A DNA stretch of 64,000 nucleotides from Halomonas sp. 'Soap Lake #6'. GTDB taxonomy: Bacteria; Pseudomonadota; Gammaproteobacteria; Pseudomonadales; Halomonadaceae. The notes under the pieces were generated by a model. The model was not told the DNA's origin and searched no databases. It worked only from the letters and a program-made list of their open reading frames with translations. Below are positions 56,162 through 64,000 of this stretch, in pieces (the stretch's first letter is position 1; the number at the start of each line of letters is the position of its first letter). The position numbers and the translations under genes are program-made. The stretch is taken from the NCBI RefSeq assembly GCF_003031405.1, contig NZ_CP020469.1, positions 806,001-870,000 on the forward strand, in the 5' to 3' direction.

Positions 56162-57421
56162 TTAGGCGGTTGTCTCTTCGTCGCTATCCGGTTTGGCGCT
56201 GCCTTGGTGGCTAAGTGGGCTAGCTTGGTCAAGCCGAGGATGGTTGTCTAGAAACTCCCGCTGAAGGTTAGGCAGTGCGTCCAGCGCTTTAATGGTATGA
56301 GTTAGCGCATGGATAGCGGCGAGCACATCCTGGGTGTTACCGGTTTCTGAAATGGTGTGCATGTTGCGGATAGGAAAGCCAATCGACGTGGCGGCGCTGT
56401 CGATGGAGGCTAGTACGCCTGCCATGCCGTCGGTGCCTGTATCTGCACCCACCATATCTCTTTGCATCGGTATGTCTTGCTCTTTTGCTGCGTTGGCAAT
56501 AATACGGTTGAGCTGCTCACTGGCAATGGAGCCAACAGACATAGTAAAACCTTTGCCCATCTCTAGCGGTTGCATCCGCTTATCGCTAATGCCGGGAGCT
56601 GCTACGTAGTCGTGATTTACGTCCACGCCAATCAGCGCATCAGGCTTTAGTTCACCAGCCAAAACTCGGCTGCCAAAACGGCCAATTTCCTCATAGCTGG
56701 CAATAGCAAACATCACGCGAACTTTTTCTGTACCACCAGCTTCAGCAATCAGCTTCGCCACTTCAGCGGTAACAAAACAGCCCAGGCCATTATCCAGGTA
56801 GGCACCGTAGAAGGTATTGGGGCTAAAGCCTGGACGGATGGGGCGGTTGAAAATAATCGAGTCACCGGGCCGTACACCCAGGTTCAGTACTTGCTGCTTT
56901 TTGTTCTCTCCGTGAATTTGCAGGTCTAGATAGATCTGCTCTTTCTTGATGCCTTTACTGCCATCGCGCTGAGCAGGATCAGAGAAGTGAATCGCGCCCA
57001 GTGCTTCTACCGTGCCTCCCTCTATGCTGCGGTAGCTGCCAGGGGCCTCCGGGCCTTCGCTGAATAGTTTTACCTCATGGCCGATCAGCACGGTAGGCAG
57101 AAAGGAGTCAGTATTGATCCAGATTTTGCCATCTTCGCCAATCGAACGTACCTGCATACGGATCTTATCCGCATGGCCGATGATCATCAGTTTAAACATA
57201 TCATCGCGGCCGGGATGAGTGTCCAGCACTACGCCAGCATTGCCCTTAAACTGATGCAGATGCCAGTCGCTTGGCGCGAAACTTTCAAAGTAGGGTTTTA
57301 GTACGCCATAGGTCATGGCGCCTTCCAGGCCAACGGGGCTGGGAGCGGCAAGAATATCGCGCATGATATTGAACTGCGCGTCAGGCATTGGCTGCGTCCA
57401 GGGTTGTGCGGTATCGCTCAT
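56162..57421 (-). CDS. M42-family aminopeptidase
   Basis: A 419-residue dinuclear-metal peptidase of the M42 (glutamyl aminopeptidase/cellulase) family, which forms large tetrahedral cytosolic complexes. Metal-site residues are visible: IIGHADKIRM (His), YLDNGLGC (bridging Asp), the catalytic pair in ASYEEIGRFGSR (Glu-Glu), GVDVNHDY (Asp), and RNMHTISETG (His). It is bounded by the sRNAs downstream and the LysR gene upstream. The natural substrate is unknown; peptide trimming is the family role. Confidence 0.9.
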   Translation of the reverse strand: MSDTAQPWTQPMPDAQFNIMRDILAAPSPVGLEGAMTYGVLKPYFESFAPSDWHLHQFKGNAGVVLDTHPGRDDMFKLMIIGHADKIRMQVRSIGEDGKIWINTDSFLPTVLIGHEVKLFSEGPEAPGSYRSIEGGTVEALGAIHFSDPAQRDGSKGIKKEQIYLDLQIHGENKKQQVLNLGVRPGDSIIFNRPIRPGFSPNTFYGAYLDNGLGCFVTAEVAKLIAEAGGTEKVRVMFAIASYEEIGRFGSRVLAGELKPDALIGVDVNHDYVAAPGISDKRMQPLEMGKGFTMSVGSIASEQLNRIIANAAKEQDIPMQRDMVGADTGTDGMAGVLASIDSAATSIGFPIRNMHTISETGNTQDVLAAIHALTHTIKALDALPNLQREFLDNHPRLDQASPLSHQGSAKPDSDEETTA

Positions 57422-57527
57422 CGTGTTTGCTCACTTATGGTGGTGGGTGTTAATCACGTTTAGTCTGCCAGATTCCAGCCCCGTGTGTAGAGAAAGCAGC
57501 ATTGAAAATGCTTATCCGTGTTCCCTT

Positions 57528-58412
57528 TTAATCGTGACAGTGGATCAACTGGCGTAATGCTGTTGCTGCGGCAGAGGGAGGGTGGTAAGGGCTAAGTACA
57601 ATGCCCAACTCACGGCGGATCGTCGGCTCTACCAGTGGCCGGTGTTCAATGCCATCGGTAGAGATTTGTCGAAAGCTTAATGAGGGAAGCACACTCACTC
57701 CTAAGCCTGCAGCTACCATACGGCCTACCGTAGCGATCTGACGTGCATCGCACAAGATATCCAGCCGTTCCCCTACGCTCTGCATAATATGATCAATATC
57801 CTGTCGTGAACTGGACAGGCGATTAATACCGATAAATGGATAGGCGGCCAACTGGCTCCAGAGCACCTCAGACTGCGCCAAGAGGGGGTGCCCACAGGGG
57901 CAAACAGCCACATAGCTATCTTCGAGTACAGGCTCAAACGTGAGGTCGTCAGCATCGCTGGGGGGAACCGAAAGTCCAAAGTCGGCACGGCCTTCACGCA
58001 CCATCTGGTTAATTTGGTCGGCCAGTACATCGTGCAGGCTCAGATTAATGCGTGGGTAGGCTTCGTGGAAACGCTTTATCACCCCTGGAAATAACCCCGC
58101 TGCCAAAGTGGGCAGAGCGGCCACGGTTACCTTGCCGCGCTGTTTGGAAAATCGCTCATTGAGGTCTTCAAAAGCTTCGTTCCAATCATTTAATAATCGC
58201 ACCGCTACTGGCAAAAAGGTTTCGCCCTCAGGCGTGAGGGTGAGCTGACGACTAGTGCGTGCAAACAGTGCACCACCGACGCTCTCTTCAAGTTTACGCA
58301 GCGCTATAGAGATCGCTGGTTGGGAAAGATGAATGTGCTCACTGGCTTCCGCAAGGCTGCGGGAGTGGGCGACGGCGACAAAAACACGCAACTGCTGGAT
58401 GCTTGGATTCAT
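57528..58412 (-). CDS. LysR-type transcriptional regulator
   Basis: A 294-residue LTTR. The N-terminal winged helix runs over residues 1-62 (LRVFVAVAHSRSLAEASEHI, LSQPAISIALRKLEE). The effector domain is the periplasmic-binding-protein fold (about 90-294). It is divergent from the TAXI-TRAP operon with a 144-bp spacer, the normal arrangement of an LTTR with its target, so it probably controls uptake of that substrate. AT-rich stretches near 58440-58530 are candidate binding sites. Confidence 0.92.
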   Translation of the reverse strand: MNPSIQQLRVFVAVAHSRSLAEASEHIHLSQPAISIALRKLEESVGGALFARTSRQLTLTPEGETFLPVAVRLLNDWNEAFEDLNERFSKQRGKVTVAALPTLAAGLFPGVIKRFHEAYPRINLSLHDVLADQINQMVREGRADFGLSVPPSDADDLTFEPVLEDSYVAVCPCGHPLLAQSEVLWSQLAAYPFIGINRLSSSRQDIDHIMQSVGERLDILCDARQIATVGRMVAAGLGVSVLPSLSFRQISTDGIEHRPLVEPTIRRELGIVLSPYHPPSAAATALRQLIHCHD

Positions 58413-58556
58413 TTAGAAAGTAAAACATAAATTAAAAACTATTCAATATACAAAATTAAATCCTCGGATCATGCTTGTTCTATCGCATGCAACAAGCGTC
58501 GCGATCACTACTTTTAATAAAAACAAATAGCTCGTTGCGCGAGCTTCGGAGACACA

Positions 58557-59522
58557 ATGAAAACGCTACTTACCGCTATGGTGGCGAGCGCCGCTGTGCT
58601 GGTCGCTGCTACCACTCATGCCGATGAGCGCTTGCTGATTGGTTCCACCTCAAGCTCCTCAAGCCACTACAGCTACTTTGTCGCGGTTAATCAAATTATT
58701 AACAACCAAGTTGAAGGTGTGAGCTCGTCTGTGGCGGAAACCGGTGCCACGGTGGATAACCTACGTCGTTTAGGTCGTAACCAGATTGATATGGGCTTGG
58801 TAACCACTAACACGGGGTATCACGCCTACGCGGGTCAGGAAGATTTTGAAGGCCGCCCGGTTGATAACCGCTTGCTTTGGGTCTACACCGTAGCGCCGCA
58901 AAATGCTGTGATGCGCCAAGATGCCAATGTGGCCACTTTTGCTGATTTAGAGGGTGTCCGCTTCAACCCAGGTATTACCGGCTCCGCCACCGAAAAAACC
59001 ACCGAAGCGGTCATGCGGACGTTAGGTATTGAGCCCAGCTACGTGCGTGGTTCTACCAGTGACATGGTGGATGCTATGAAAGATGGGCGCGTGATGGGCT
59101 CGGTAAAGTCGGGAGTAGGTGAGCGGTTAGATGGCTCCACCATGGATATTGCCACCTTTACGCCAATTAGCGTGCTATCGCTCAATGCAGAAGAAGCGGC
59201 AACATTACGCACTGAAATGCCTGATGTGGCGATTGTAGATGTGCCTGAAGGTGCGGCAGAAGGGATTCCCGCTTATACCACTTGGGCATTTGGCGTTGCT
59301 GTACATGCCCACCCGAATATGGATGAAGAGACTGCCTACCAAATTGTAAAAGCAGTAATGGAAAACCCTGAGCCACAGGTCAACGCCTTTTCTGCTATGC
59401 GTGATGCGGATGTAGCGAAGATGACCTTAGAAGTAGGTACGGTGCCGCTACATGCTGGCGCGGCGCGCTATTTTGAAGAGCAGGGGTATGACATCCCCGA
59501 TGCCTTGCAGCCTGTTGAGTAA
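58557..59522 (+). CDS. TAXI-family TRAP substrate-binding protein
   Basis: A 321-residue periplasmic binding protein. The signal peptide (MKTLLTAMVASAAVLVAATT, cleavage near THA-DE) precedes LLIGSTSSSSSHYSYFVAVN, the TAXI-type start. Further on GATVDNLRRLGRNQIDMGLV is the family segment that gives the ligand pocket. TAXI proteins work with fused 4TM/12TM permeases, and one follows here at 15 bp. The ligand is unknown. RBS GGAGAC lies just upstream. Confidence 0.92.
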   Translation: MKTLLTAMVASAAVLVAATTHADERLLIGSTSSSSSHYSYFVAVNQIINNQVEGVSSSVAETGATVDNLRRLGRNQIDMGLVTTNTGYHAYAGQEDFEGRPVDNRLLWVYTVAPQNAVMRQDANVATFADLEGVRFNPGITGSATEKTTEAVMRTLGIEPSYVRGSTSDMVDAMKDGRVMGSVKSGVGERLDGSTMDIATFTPISVLSLNAEEAATLRTEMPDVAIVDVPEGAAEGIPAYTTWAFGVAVHAHPNMDEETAYQIVKAVMENPEPQVNAFSAMRDADVAKMTLEVGTVPLHAGAARYFEEQGYDIPDALQPVE

Positions 59523-59537
59523 GGTAAAGCGGAGAAG

Positions 59538-61454
59538 ATGATCATGCGTGAGACAGTCACCAAAGGCTTAGCGCTCTTATTAGGCGGTCTAATCCTTTAT
59601 ACCTCTGCGACGGGACCTTTCGAGAGTTTGATTCAGCGGAGCATCTTTCTTGCGCTGGTCATTTTGTTGGGACTTGCTGTTTATCCCTTAGGTGCCGGCA
59701 AGCGCTGGCGCCCATTTGGGATCGCTATTGATGCGGTACTAGCCATGGGCGTTGTACTGGCATGCAGCTATGTGGCGCTCAGTCACGAACACATTTTGGT
59801 TGAGCTGCCCTGGGCTACGCCCCGAGATATGCTGCTAACCGGCGTGCTGCTGGTGGCTATTTTAGAGCTTTCGCGGCGTGCCATTGGGATTATCTTTCCA
59901 CTGCTGGTGCTGGCGGGGCTGGCTTACGCGTGGCTGGGTGCGGCGATCCCAGGGCCGCTTGGTCACCGTGGGTTCGACCTTTATTACATGACCGAAACCA
60001 TCTACCTCGGTGATTTGGGGGTATGGGGCATGCTGGTTGGGGTGGCCGCTACTACCATTGCTGCTTTCGTGCTGTTCGGCTGTTTGTTGCTGCATACCGG
60101 GGGTGGCAATACCTTTATGGATCTGGCGCTGCGCATTAGTGGTCGTTCACCGGGTGGTGCTGCCAAGGTAGCGACGGTGGCGTCCGGGTTGTTTGGCATG
60201 GTCAGCGGCAGCGCGGTGGCCAATGTGGCTACCACAGGCAACTTTACCATTCCGATGATGAAGCGTTTGAACTACCCCCGTCCCTTCGCCGCAGGGGTGG
60301 AAGCGGTGGCCTCCACCGGTGGGCAAATAGCGCCGCCTATCTTGGGCGCTGCGGCGTTTATCATGGCGGAGATTTTAGGTGAAAGTTACCTGCGTATTGC
60401 GTTAGCGGCCTTACTGCCCGCCGTACTGTTCTATCTTGGGGTGTTTGTCACCATTCACTTAGTGGCTAAACGCCGCCAGTTGCAGGTGGTGCCTGAAGAT
60501 GAGCTGCCTGCCTGGTCTGAGGTGATTCGGCCTGAGCGCATTATTCCCATTCTAGCTGCCTTAGGTGGGCTATTTTACGGCGTGCTCAGCGGCCGTTCGA
60601 TTCAGATGTCGGCGTTCTACGGCATCTTAATGACCATACTCACCTTTGTACCCTTTGCACTAATAGCCAAAATGCCGCTGCGCGAGATTGTGGGCAAGCT
60701 GGTGGCGGGATTAGTAGACGCGGGTAAAGGCATGGTGATTATCGGTGTGCTGCTTGCCGGGGCGCAGATATTGGTCGCAATGATTGGTATGACCGGCATC
60801 GGTGTGACGCTAGCCAGTCTTATTGTCTCTGTGGGCGGGGAGTCACTGTTCCTGGTTGCCTTTATCGTTGGCGGCGTTTGTTTGATCTTGGGCATGGGGA
60901 TTCCTACTACCGCGGCATACGTACTGGTGGCTTCTGTACTGGCCCCCGCGCTTACAGCGATAGGCGTCGAGCCGCTTATTGCCCACCTGTTTGTTTTTTA
61001 CTTCGCTACGTTATCGGTGATTACGCCCCCTGTCTGCATTGCGGTATTTGTCGCCTCAGGGATTGCCGGTACTAACTGGCTACCTGCTGCTATTGAGTCA
61101 GTGCGCTTGGCGGCGGCTATCTATGTCATCCCTTTCTTGTTGCTGATTTACCCAGCATTGGCAGGGTTTGGATCAGCCTGGGAGGTTGCGTTAGCCAGCT
61201 GCCAGGGAGTGGTGTTTGTGGTGGCGTTTGCTTCGCTTATGTCGCGTGTCGTGATGACGGGTAATCGTATGATTGATGTGATAGCGCTAATTGCGGTGAT
61301 TGGGCTTGCGCTTACACCTGGTTGGCTCTCCACGCTAGCCGCGCTGGGGTTAATCATTGGACTGTTTATTCGCCGTCATACGCTGCTGGATAACGAGCCT
61401 GTGACTCTCCCCAGCGACCGCCAACCCCTCCAAACCAAGGAGACACAGCTATGA
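59538..61454 (+). CDS. TRAP transporter permease, 4TM/12TM fusion
   Basis: A 638-residue membrane protein that joins the small (about 1-170) and large (about 170-590) TRAP permease parts, the partner of TAXI proteins. Many hydrophobic segments are visible. GMVSGSAVANVATTGNFTIP and GGQIAPPILGAAAFIMAE, then GMGIPTTAAYVLVASVLAPA, are the M-subunit motifs of this class. Two in-frame ATGs (59538 and 59544) follow GGAGAAG. The stop overlaps the AtuA start (ATGA), so uptake and catabolism are coupled. Confidence 0.93.
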   Translation: MIMRETVTKGLALLLGGLILYTSATGPFESLIQRSIFLALVILLGLAVYPLGAGKRWRPFGIAIDAVLAMGVVLACSYVALSHEHILVELPWATPRDMLLTGVLLVAILELSRRAIGIIFPLLVLAGLAYAWLGAAIPGPLGHRGFDLYYMTETIYLGDLGVWGMLVGVAATTIAAFVLFGCLLLHTGGGNTFMDLALRISGRSPGGAAKVATVASGLFGMVSGSAVANVATTGNFTIPMMKRLNYPRPFAAGVEAVASTGGQIAPPILGAAAFIMAEILGESYLRIALAALLPAVLFYLGVFVTIHLVAKRRQLQVVPEDELPAWSEVIRPERIIPILAALGGLFYGVLSGRSIQMSAFYGILMTILTFVPFALIAKMPLREIVGKLVAGLVDAGKGMVIIGVLLAGAQILVAMIGMTGIGVTLASLIVSVGGESLFLVAFIVGGVCLILGMGIPTTAAYVLVASVLAPALTAIGVEPLIAHLFVFYFATLSVITPPVCIAVFVASGIAGTNWLPAAIESVRLAAAIYVIPFLLLIYPALAGFGSAWEVALASCQGVVFVVAFASLMSRVVMTGNRMIDVIALIAVIGLALTPGWLSTLAALGLIIGLFIRRHTLLDNEPVTLPSDRQPLQTKETQL

Positions 61455-62857
61455 GTTTTCTATTAGGTAGCGGAGCAGGCTTTTCCGGTGACCGTACCGA
61501 TGCCGCCGTCGCGGTGGTCGCTGAATTAATTAAGCGCCAGCAGCCATCTGCATTAGTGTTTGAAACTTTGGGTGAGCGAACGCTGGCAGCAGCCCACCGT
61601 GCGATGCGTGACGATTCAGAGCGAGGGTTTGAGCCGCTGCTAGATGAGTTGCTGGCGCCGGTGCTGCGTGACTGTCTGGATCACAATATTAAAGTTTTAG
61701 GCAACTTCGGTGCGGCTAATCCAAGTGGTGCGTGTCAGGTGATTGCTGATTTGGCCGCCCAGCTTGGCCGTACTGATATACGTATTGCTCAGGTGCATGG
61801 TGACGATATCCGTCAGCAGTTACATCGTCTGGATTTACAGCGTTGGGAGGCCGAGAGGCTCGATATGCCAGGTGATGACGCCCTGATTTCAGCCAATGTC
61901 TACCTGGGTGCCCAGGCACTAACCGAGGCGCTGGCTATGCAGGCCGATGTGGTAGTGACAGGGCGTGTTGCTGACCCAGCGCTGTTTTTAGCGCCGTTGA
62001 TGCACCACTTTGATTGGCGCTGGGACGATTGGGATCGCCTAGCCTGCGGCATGATGGCGGGGCACTTGGCGGAGTGCGGTGCTCAGGTGAGTGGTGGCTA
62101 TTTTGCTGATCCGGGTTTCAAAGATGTACCAGGACTTGCCACAGTGGGCTATCCGATTATCGAGGTAGAACAGAATGGCAATCTTATTATTACCAAGCCT
62201 GCCAATAGCGGAGGCTGCGTCACCGAGCAAACGGTAAAAGAGCAACTGCTCTATGAGGTTCACGACCCAGCTAATTACCTGACCCCAGATGTCACGGTGG
62301 ATCTTTCTCATGCTGAAGTACGCCAGCTCTCGCCCAACCGCGTAGCGGTAACGGGTATTCGCGGCAAGCCTGCTCCTGAACGGCTAAAAACCACGGTGTG
62401 TTACGAGGGGGGCTGGCAGGGCGAGGCGGAAATATCCTATGCAGGGCCTAATGCGTTGGCACGGGCGCAGCTTGCAGCACAGGTGTTGCGTGAACGGCTG
62501 GTGTTTCGTGCCCCCACTGAGCTACGCACTCGCTTGGATATTATTGGTCTTGCCAGCGTGTTCGATAGTGACAGCGGTGAGCTGCAGCGCAGCGCAGCGA
62601 CTTCTATAAGCGGTGATTATCGACTGCGGTTAGCAGCCGAACACAGCGAGCGGCGCTGGGTAGCGCGCGCCACCCAAGAGTTACTAGCGCTTTACTGTGC
62701 AGGACCTGCTGGCGGCGGCGGTGTGCGCCGTCAGTTTCAACGGCGGGTTTTTACCGCCTCTTATTTAGTGAAACGTAGCGATATTCAGGCCTATGCCAGC
62801 CTGTTTGAAACGAATCTAATGGGCGTTAGTAGGAGTGGCCGCTATGCTGCAAGCTGA
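61451..62857 (+). CDS. AtuA-like (DUF1446) acyclic terpene utilisation family protein
   Basis: A 468-residue protein of the AtuA/DUF1446 family. Seen: the N-terminal GSGAGFSGDRTDAAVAVVAE, the segment NFGAANPSGACQVIADLA, and VVVTGRVADPALFLAPLMHH, all typical. AtuA is needed for growth on citronellol or geranyl-CoA in Pseudomonas, but its reaction is not proven and relatives occur in unrelated catabolic operons. Here it is translationally coupled to a TRAP permease and overlaps the next gene, so the three likely handle one imported acid. No CoA enzymes are in the window. Confidence 0.88.
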   Translation: MSFLLGSGAGFSGDRTDAAVAVVAELIKRQQPSALVFETLGERTLAAAHRAMRDDSERGFEPLLDELLAPVLRDCLDHNIKVLGNFGAANPSGACQVIADLAAQLGRTDIRIAQVHGDDIRQQLHRLDLQRWEAERLDMPGDDALISANVYLGAQALTEALAMQADVVVTGRVADPALFLAPLMHHFDWRWDDWDRLACGMMAGHLAECGAQVSGGYFADPGFKDVPGLATVGYPIIEVEQNGNLIITKPANSGGCVTEQTVKEQLLYEVHDPANYLTPDVTVDLSHAEVRQLSPNRVAVTGIRGKPAPERLKTTVCYEGGWQGEAEISYAGPNALARAQLAAQVLRERLVFRAPTELRTRLDIIGLASVFDSDSGELQRSAATSISGDYRLRLAAEHSERRWVARATQELLALYCAGPAGGGGVRRQFQRRVFTASYLVKRSDIQAYASLFETNLMGVSRSGRYAAS

Positions 62858-63197
62858 ACACAATCCGCGCACCGAACGTTCTCATACCGTAGTGACTCTT
62901 CACCAATTAGCTCATGCCCGTGCAGGGGACAAGGGCGAACGCCTTAATGTGGCGCTGTTTGCCTATGATTCTGGTCATTATGCCACCTTGCTGGAACAAG
63001 TGACCGAAGAGCGGGTGCTGGCACTGTTTGCCCACCGTGGTGCCAGCCGAGTACGGCGTTACCCCTTGCCCAACTTGGCGGGTATGAACTTTGTGATTGA
63101 TGACGTGCTGCAGGGCGGTGTTAATGGTGCGCTTAACTTGGATGGGCATGGCAAAACACTGTCGTTTTTGCTATTAAGTCTGGAGGTCAACGTCTAG
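62844..63197 (+). CDS. AtuA-associated small protein (AtuA C-terminal domain type)
   Basis: A 117-residue protein. The segment LAHARAGDKGERLNVALFAY is the mark of the domain that is fused to the C-terminus of AtuA in many bacteria; here it is a separate gene. The ATG at 62844 lies 14 bases before the AtuA stop, with AGGAG eight bases upstream, so the two halves are made together and probably form a complex. No catalytic function is known. Confidence 0.85.
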   Translation: MLQAEHNPRTERSHTVVTLHQLAHARAGDKGERLNVALFAYDSGHYATLLEQVTEERVLALFAHRGASRVRRYPLPNLAGMNFVIDDVLQGGVNGALNLDGHGKTLSFLLLSLEVNV

Positions 63198-63312
63198 CCG
63201 CCCCCCCTACCTAGGTGGTCATGACGCGCTACCCGAAACACCTTACTATGCGTATTAATGTATGCGTGCTAATGAATATGACAACACGTAACGGTGTCTA
63301 AGGAACAGCTCT

Positions 63313-64000
63313 ATGACCGCAGCAACACTAAGTGCCCAGCGCTTTAAAGTGCTACTGGCGGGTGTTTTTAGTCAGCTGCTCTGCATTGGGGTGGCGCGCT
63401 TTGCCTACACGCCGCTATTGCCGGTGATGCAGCAGCAAACCTGGATAGGCGACGCCGATGGTGGCTGGTTGGCAGCGCTGAACTATGCCGGTTATATGCT
63501 GGGTGCCCTGCTGGCGGCCACGGTGCGTAGTATCCATATGAAAGATACGCTGTACCGTATTTGTTTAGTGCTGGCCGTTTTCACCACGGCAGGCATGGCA
63601 TTGACCGAACATTTTTGGCTCTGGGCGGGGCTGCGTTTCTTAGCGGGGTTTTCGAGCAGCGGGGCGATGCTGTTGGCGTCAGGGCTGATTTTGCATTGGC
63701 TGATTCAGCACCACCAGCGGGTTGAACTCGGCATCCATTTTGCCGGCTTGGGCTTGGGTATTGTGCTTGCCGCGGTAGCGGTGGAATTGATGTTGGCACT
63801 GTCAATGGACTGGCAGGCCCAGTGGTGGGGGTTCAGCATCCTTGCTGTGGGGTTGTCAGTGCCTGCTTGGCGCTGGCTTCCGCGTCCCTTGCTGGCCCAA
63901 CCGGGGGCCAGAGCCGGTTCGGTGACGAACCCGCCCACCCGTACCTTTATGCGCTGGATGCTGGCCGCCTATTTCTGTGCCGGTTACGGCTATGTGATCA
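63313..64000 (+). CDS. MFS transporter, YbfB/YjiJ family (partial, runs off the window)
   Basis: The first 229 codons of a membrane protein that continues past the window edge. The N-terminus has repeated hydrophobic helices; FSQLLCIGVARFAYTPLLPV and LNYAGYMLGALLAA are typical of the YbfB/YjiJ branch of the major facilitator superfamily. RBS AAGGA lies eight bases upstream. It may belong to the AtuA cluster, as it starts 115 bp after it, but no function is known. Confidence 0.88.
   Translation, partial: MTAATLSAQRFKVLLAGVFSQLLCIGVARFAYTPLLPVMQQQTWIGDADGGWLAALNYAGYMLGALLAATVRSIHMKDTLYRICLVLAVFTTAGMALTEHFWLWAGLRFLAGFSSSGAMLLASGLILHWLIQHHQRVELGIHFAGLGLGIVLAAVAVELMLALSMDWQAQWWGFSILAVGLSVPAWRWLPRPLLAQPGARAGSVTNPPTRTFMRWMLAAYFCAGYGYVI

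Noticed and set aside
57528..58412. LysR gene as a regulator of the M42 peptidase on the same strand
   Set aside because: It is divergent from the TAXI-TRAP operon with a typical shared promoter spacer, which is the more likely target, although control of both cannot be excluded.

Overview
The window looks like core chromosome of a gammaproteobacterium of the family Halomonadaceae (Halomonas or a close relative). This rests on gene order and protein character, not on a database search. Supporting signs are the order rluE-nudJ-mnmA-hflD-purB, the run icd-clpS-clpA-infA-bpt-aat-ftsK-lolA-rarA, a monomeric isocitrate dehydrogenase, a 1607-residue NAD-type glutamate dehydrogenase, and two TRAP uptake systems typical of marine or halophilic bacteria. 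No phage, insertion sequence, integrase or CRISPR array was seen.

Region by region. 1-4348 (minus strand) is a tight tRNA/rRNA-modification and purine operon. 4602-11866 holds isocitrate dehydrogenase and then an almost complete N-degron set: ClpS adaptor, ClpA unfoldase, and the transferases Bpt and Aat, with infA inside. 11983-20889 holds ftsK, lolA, rarA, a hemerythrin-like protein, murI and trmA. 21105-32129 holds gdhB, pyrD, rmf, rlmKL, a glutaredoxin-like protein, a small WGR-like protein and pdxB. 32281-34312 pairs a MetE-like zinc methyltransferase with a diguanylate cyclase whose start overlaps its end. 34376-42836 (minus strand) holds htpX, alaA, a YlqF/RbgA-type GTPase, msrB and a dctPQM TRAP operon ending in a gamma-glutamyltransferase-like amidohydrolase.

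43110-44011 is a stable-RNA locus with three tRNA-Glu/tRNA-Gly pairs. Each tRNA-Gly is followed by a decayed 3' half of itself. 44180-48114 holds an ABC-2 exporter, queF, a nitroreductase, a hotdog thioesterase and tRNA-Ser. 48518-52400 is an accessory set: an SDR-DUF2867 fusion, a TIGR01777 epimerase, a stand-alone DUF2867 protein and a BASS-family transporter, with convergent genes overlapping at their 3' ends. 52572-55686 holds a 26-residue membrane microprotein, a metallothionein, a membrane alpha/beta-hydrolase and a MipA-like outer-membrane protein.

The most interesting signal is at about 55828-56153. Two tandem, related, apparently non-coding units of about 130 nt lie there, each ending in a terminator. 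They carry seven and eight GGA motifs, several of them in the loops of perfect or covarying hairpins. This is the hallmark of CsrA/RsmA-sequestering small RNAs, and nothing protein-coding explains it. After them come an M42 aminopeptidase and a LysR regulator divergent from a TAXI-TRAP/AtuA cluster (57528-63197), probably a regulated uptake-and-catabolism unit. The window ends inside an MFS transporter.

A second theme is that many spacers carry perfect or decayed short tandem repeats of 15-22 bp, different in sequence at each locus and often starting at or just after a stop codon. The largest is 8.5 copies of a 16-mer that begins inside the end of lolA.
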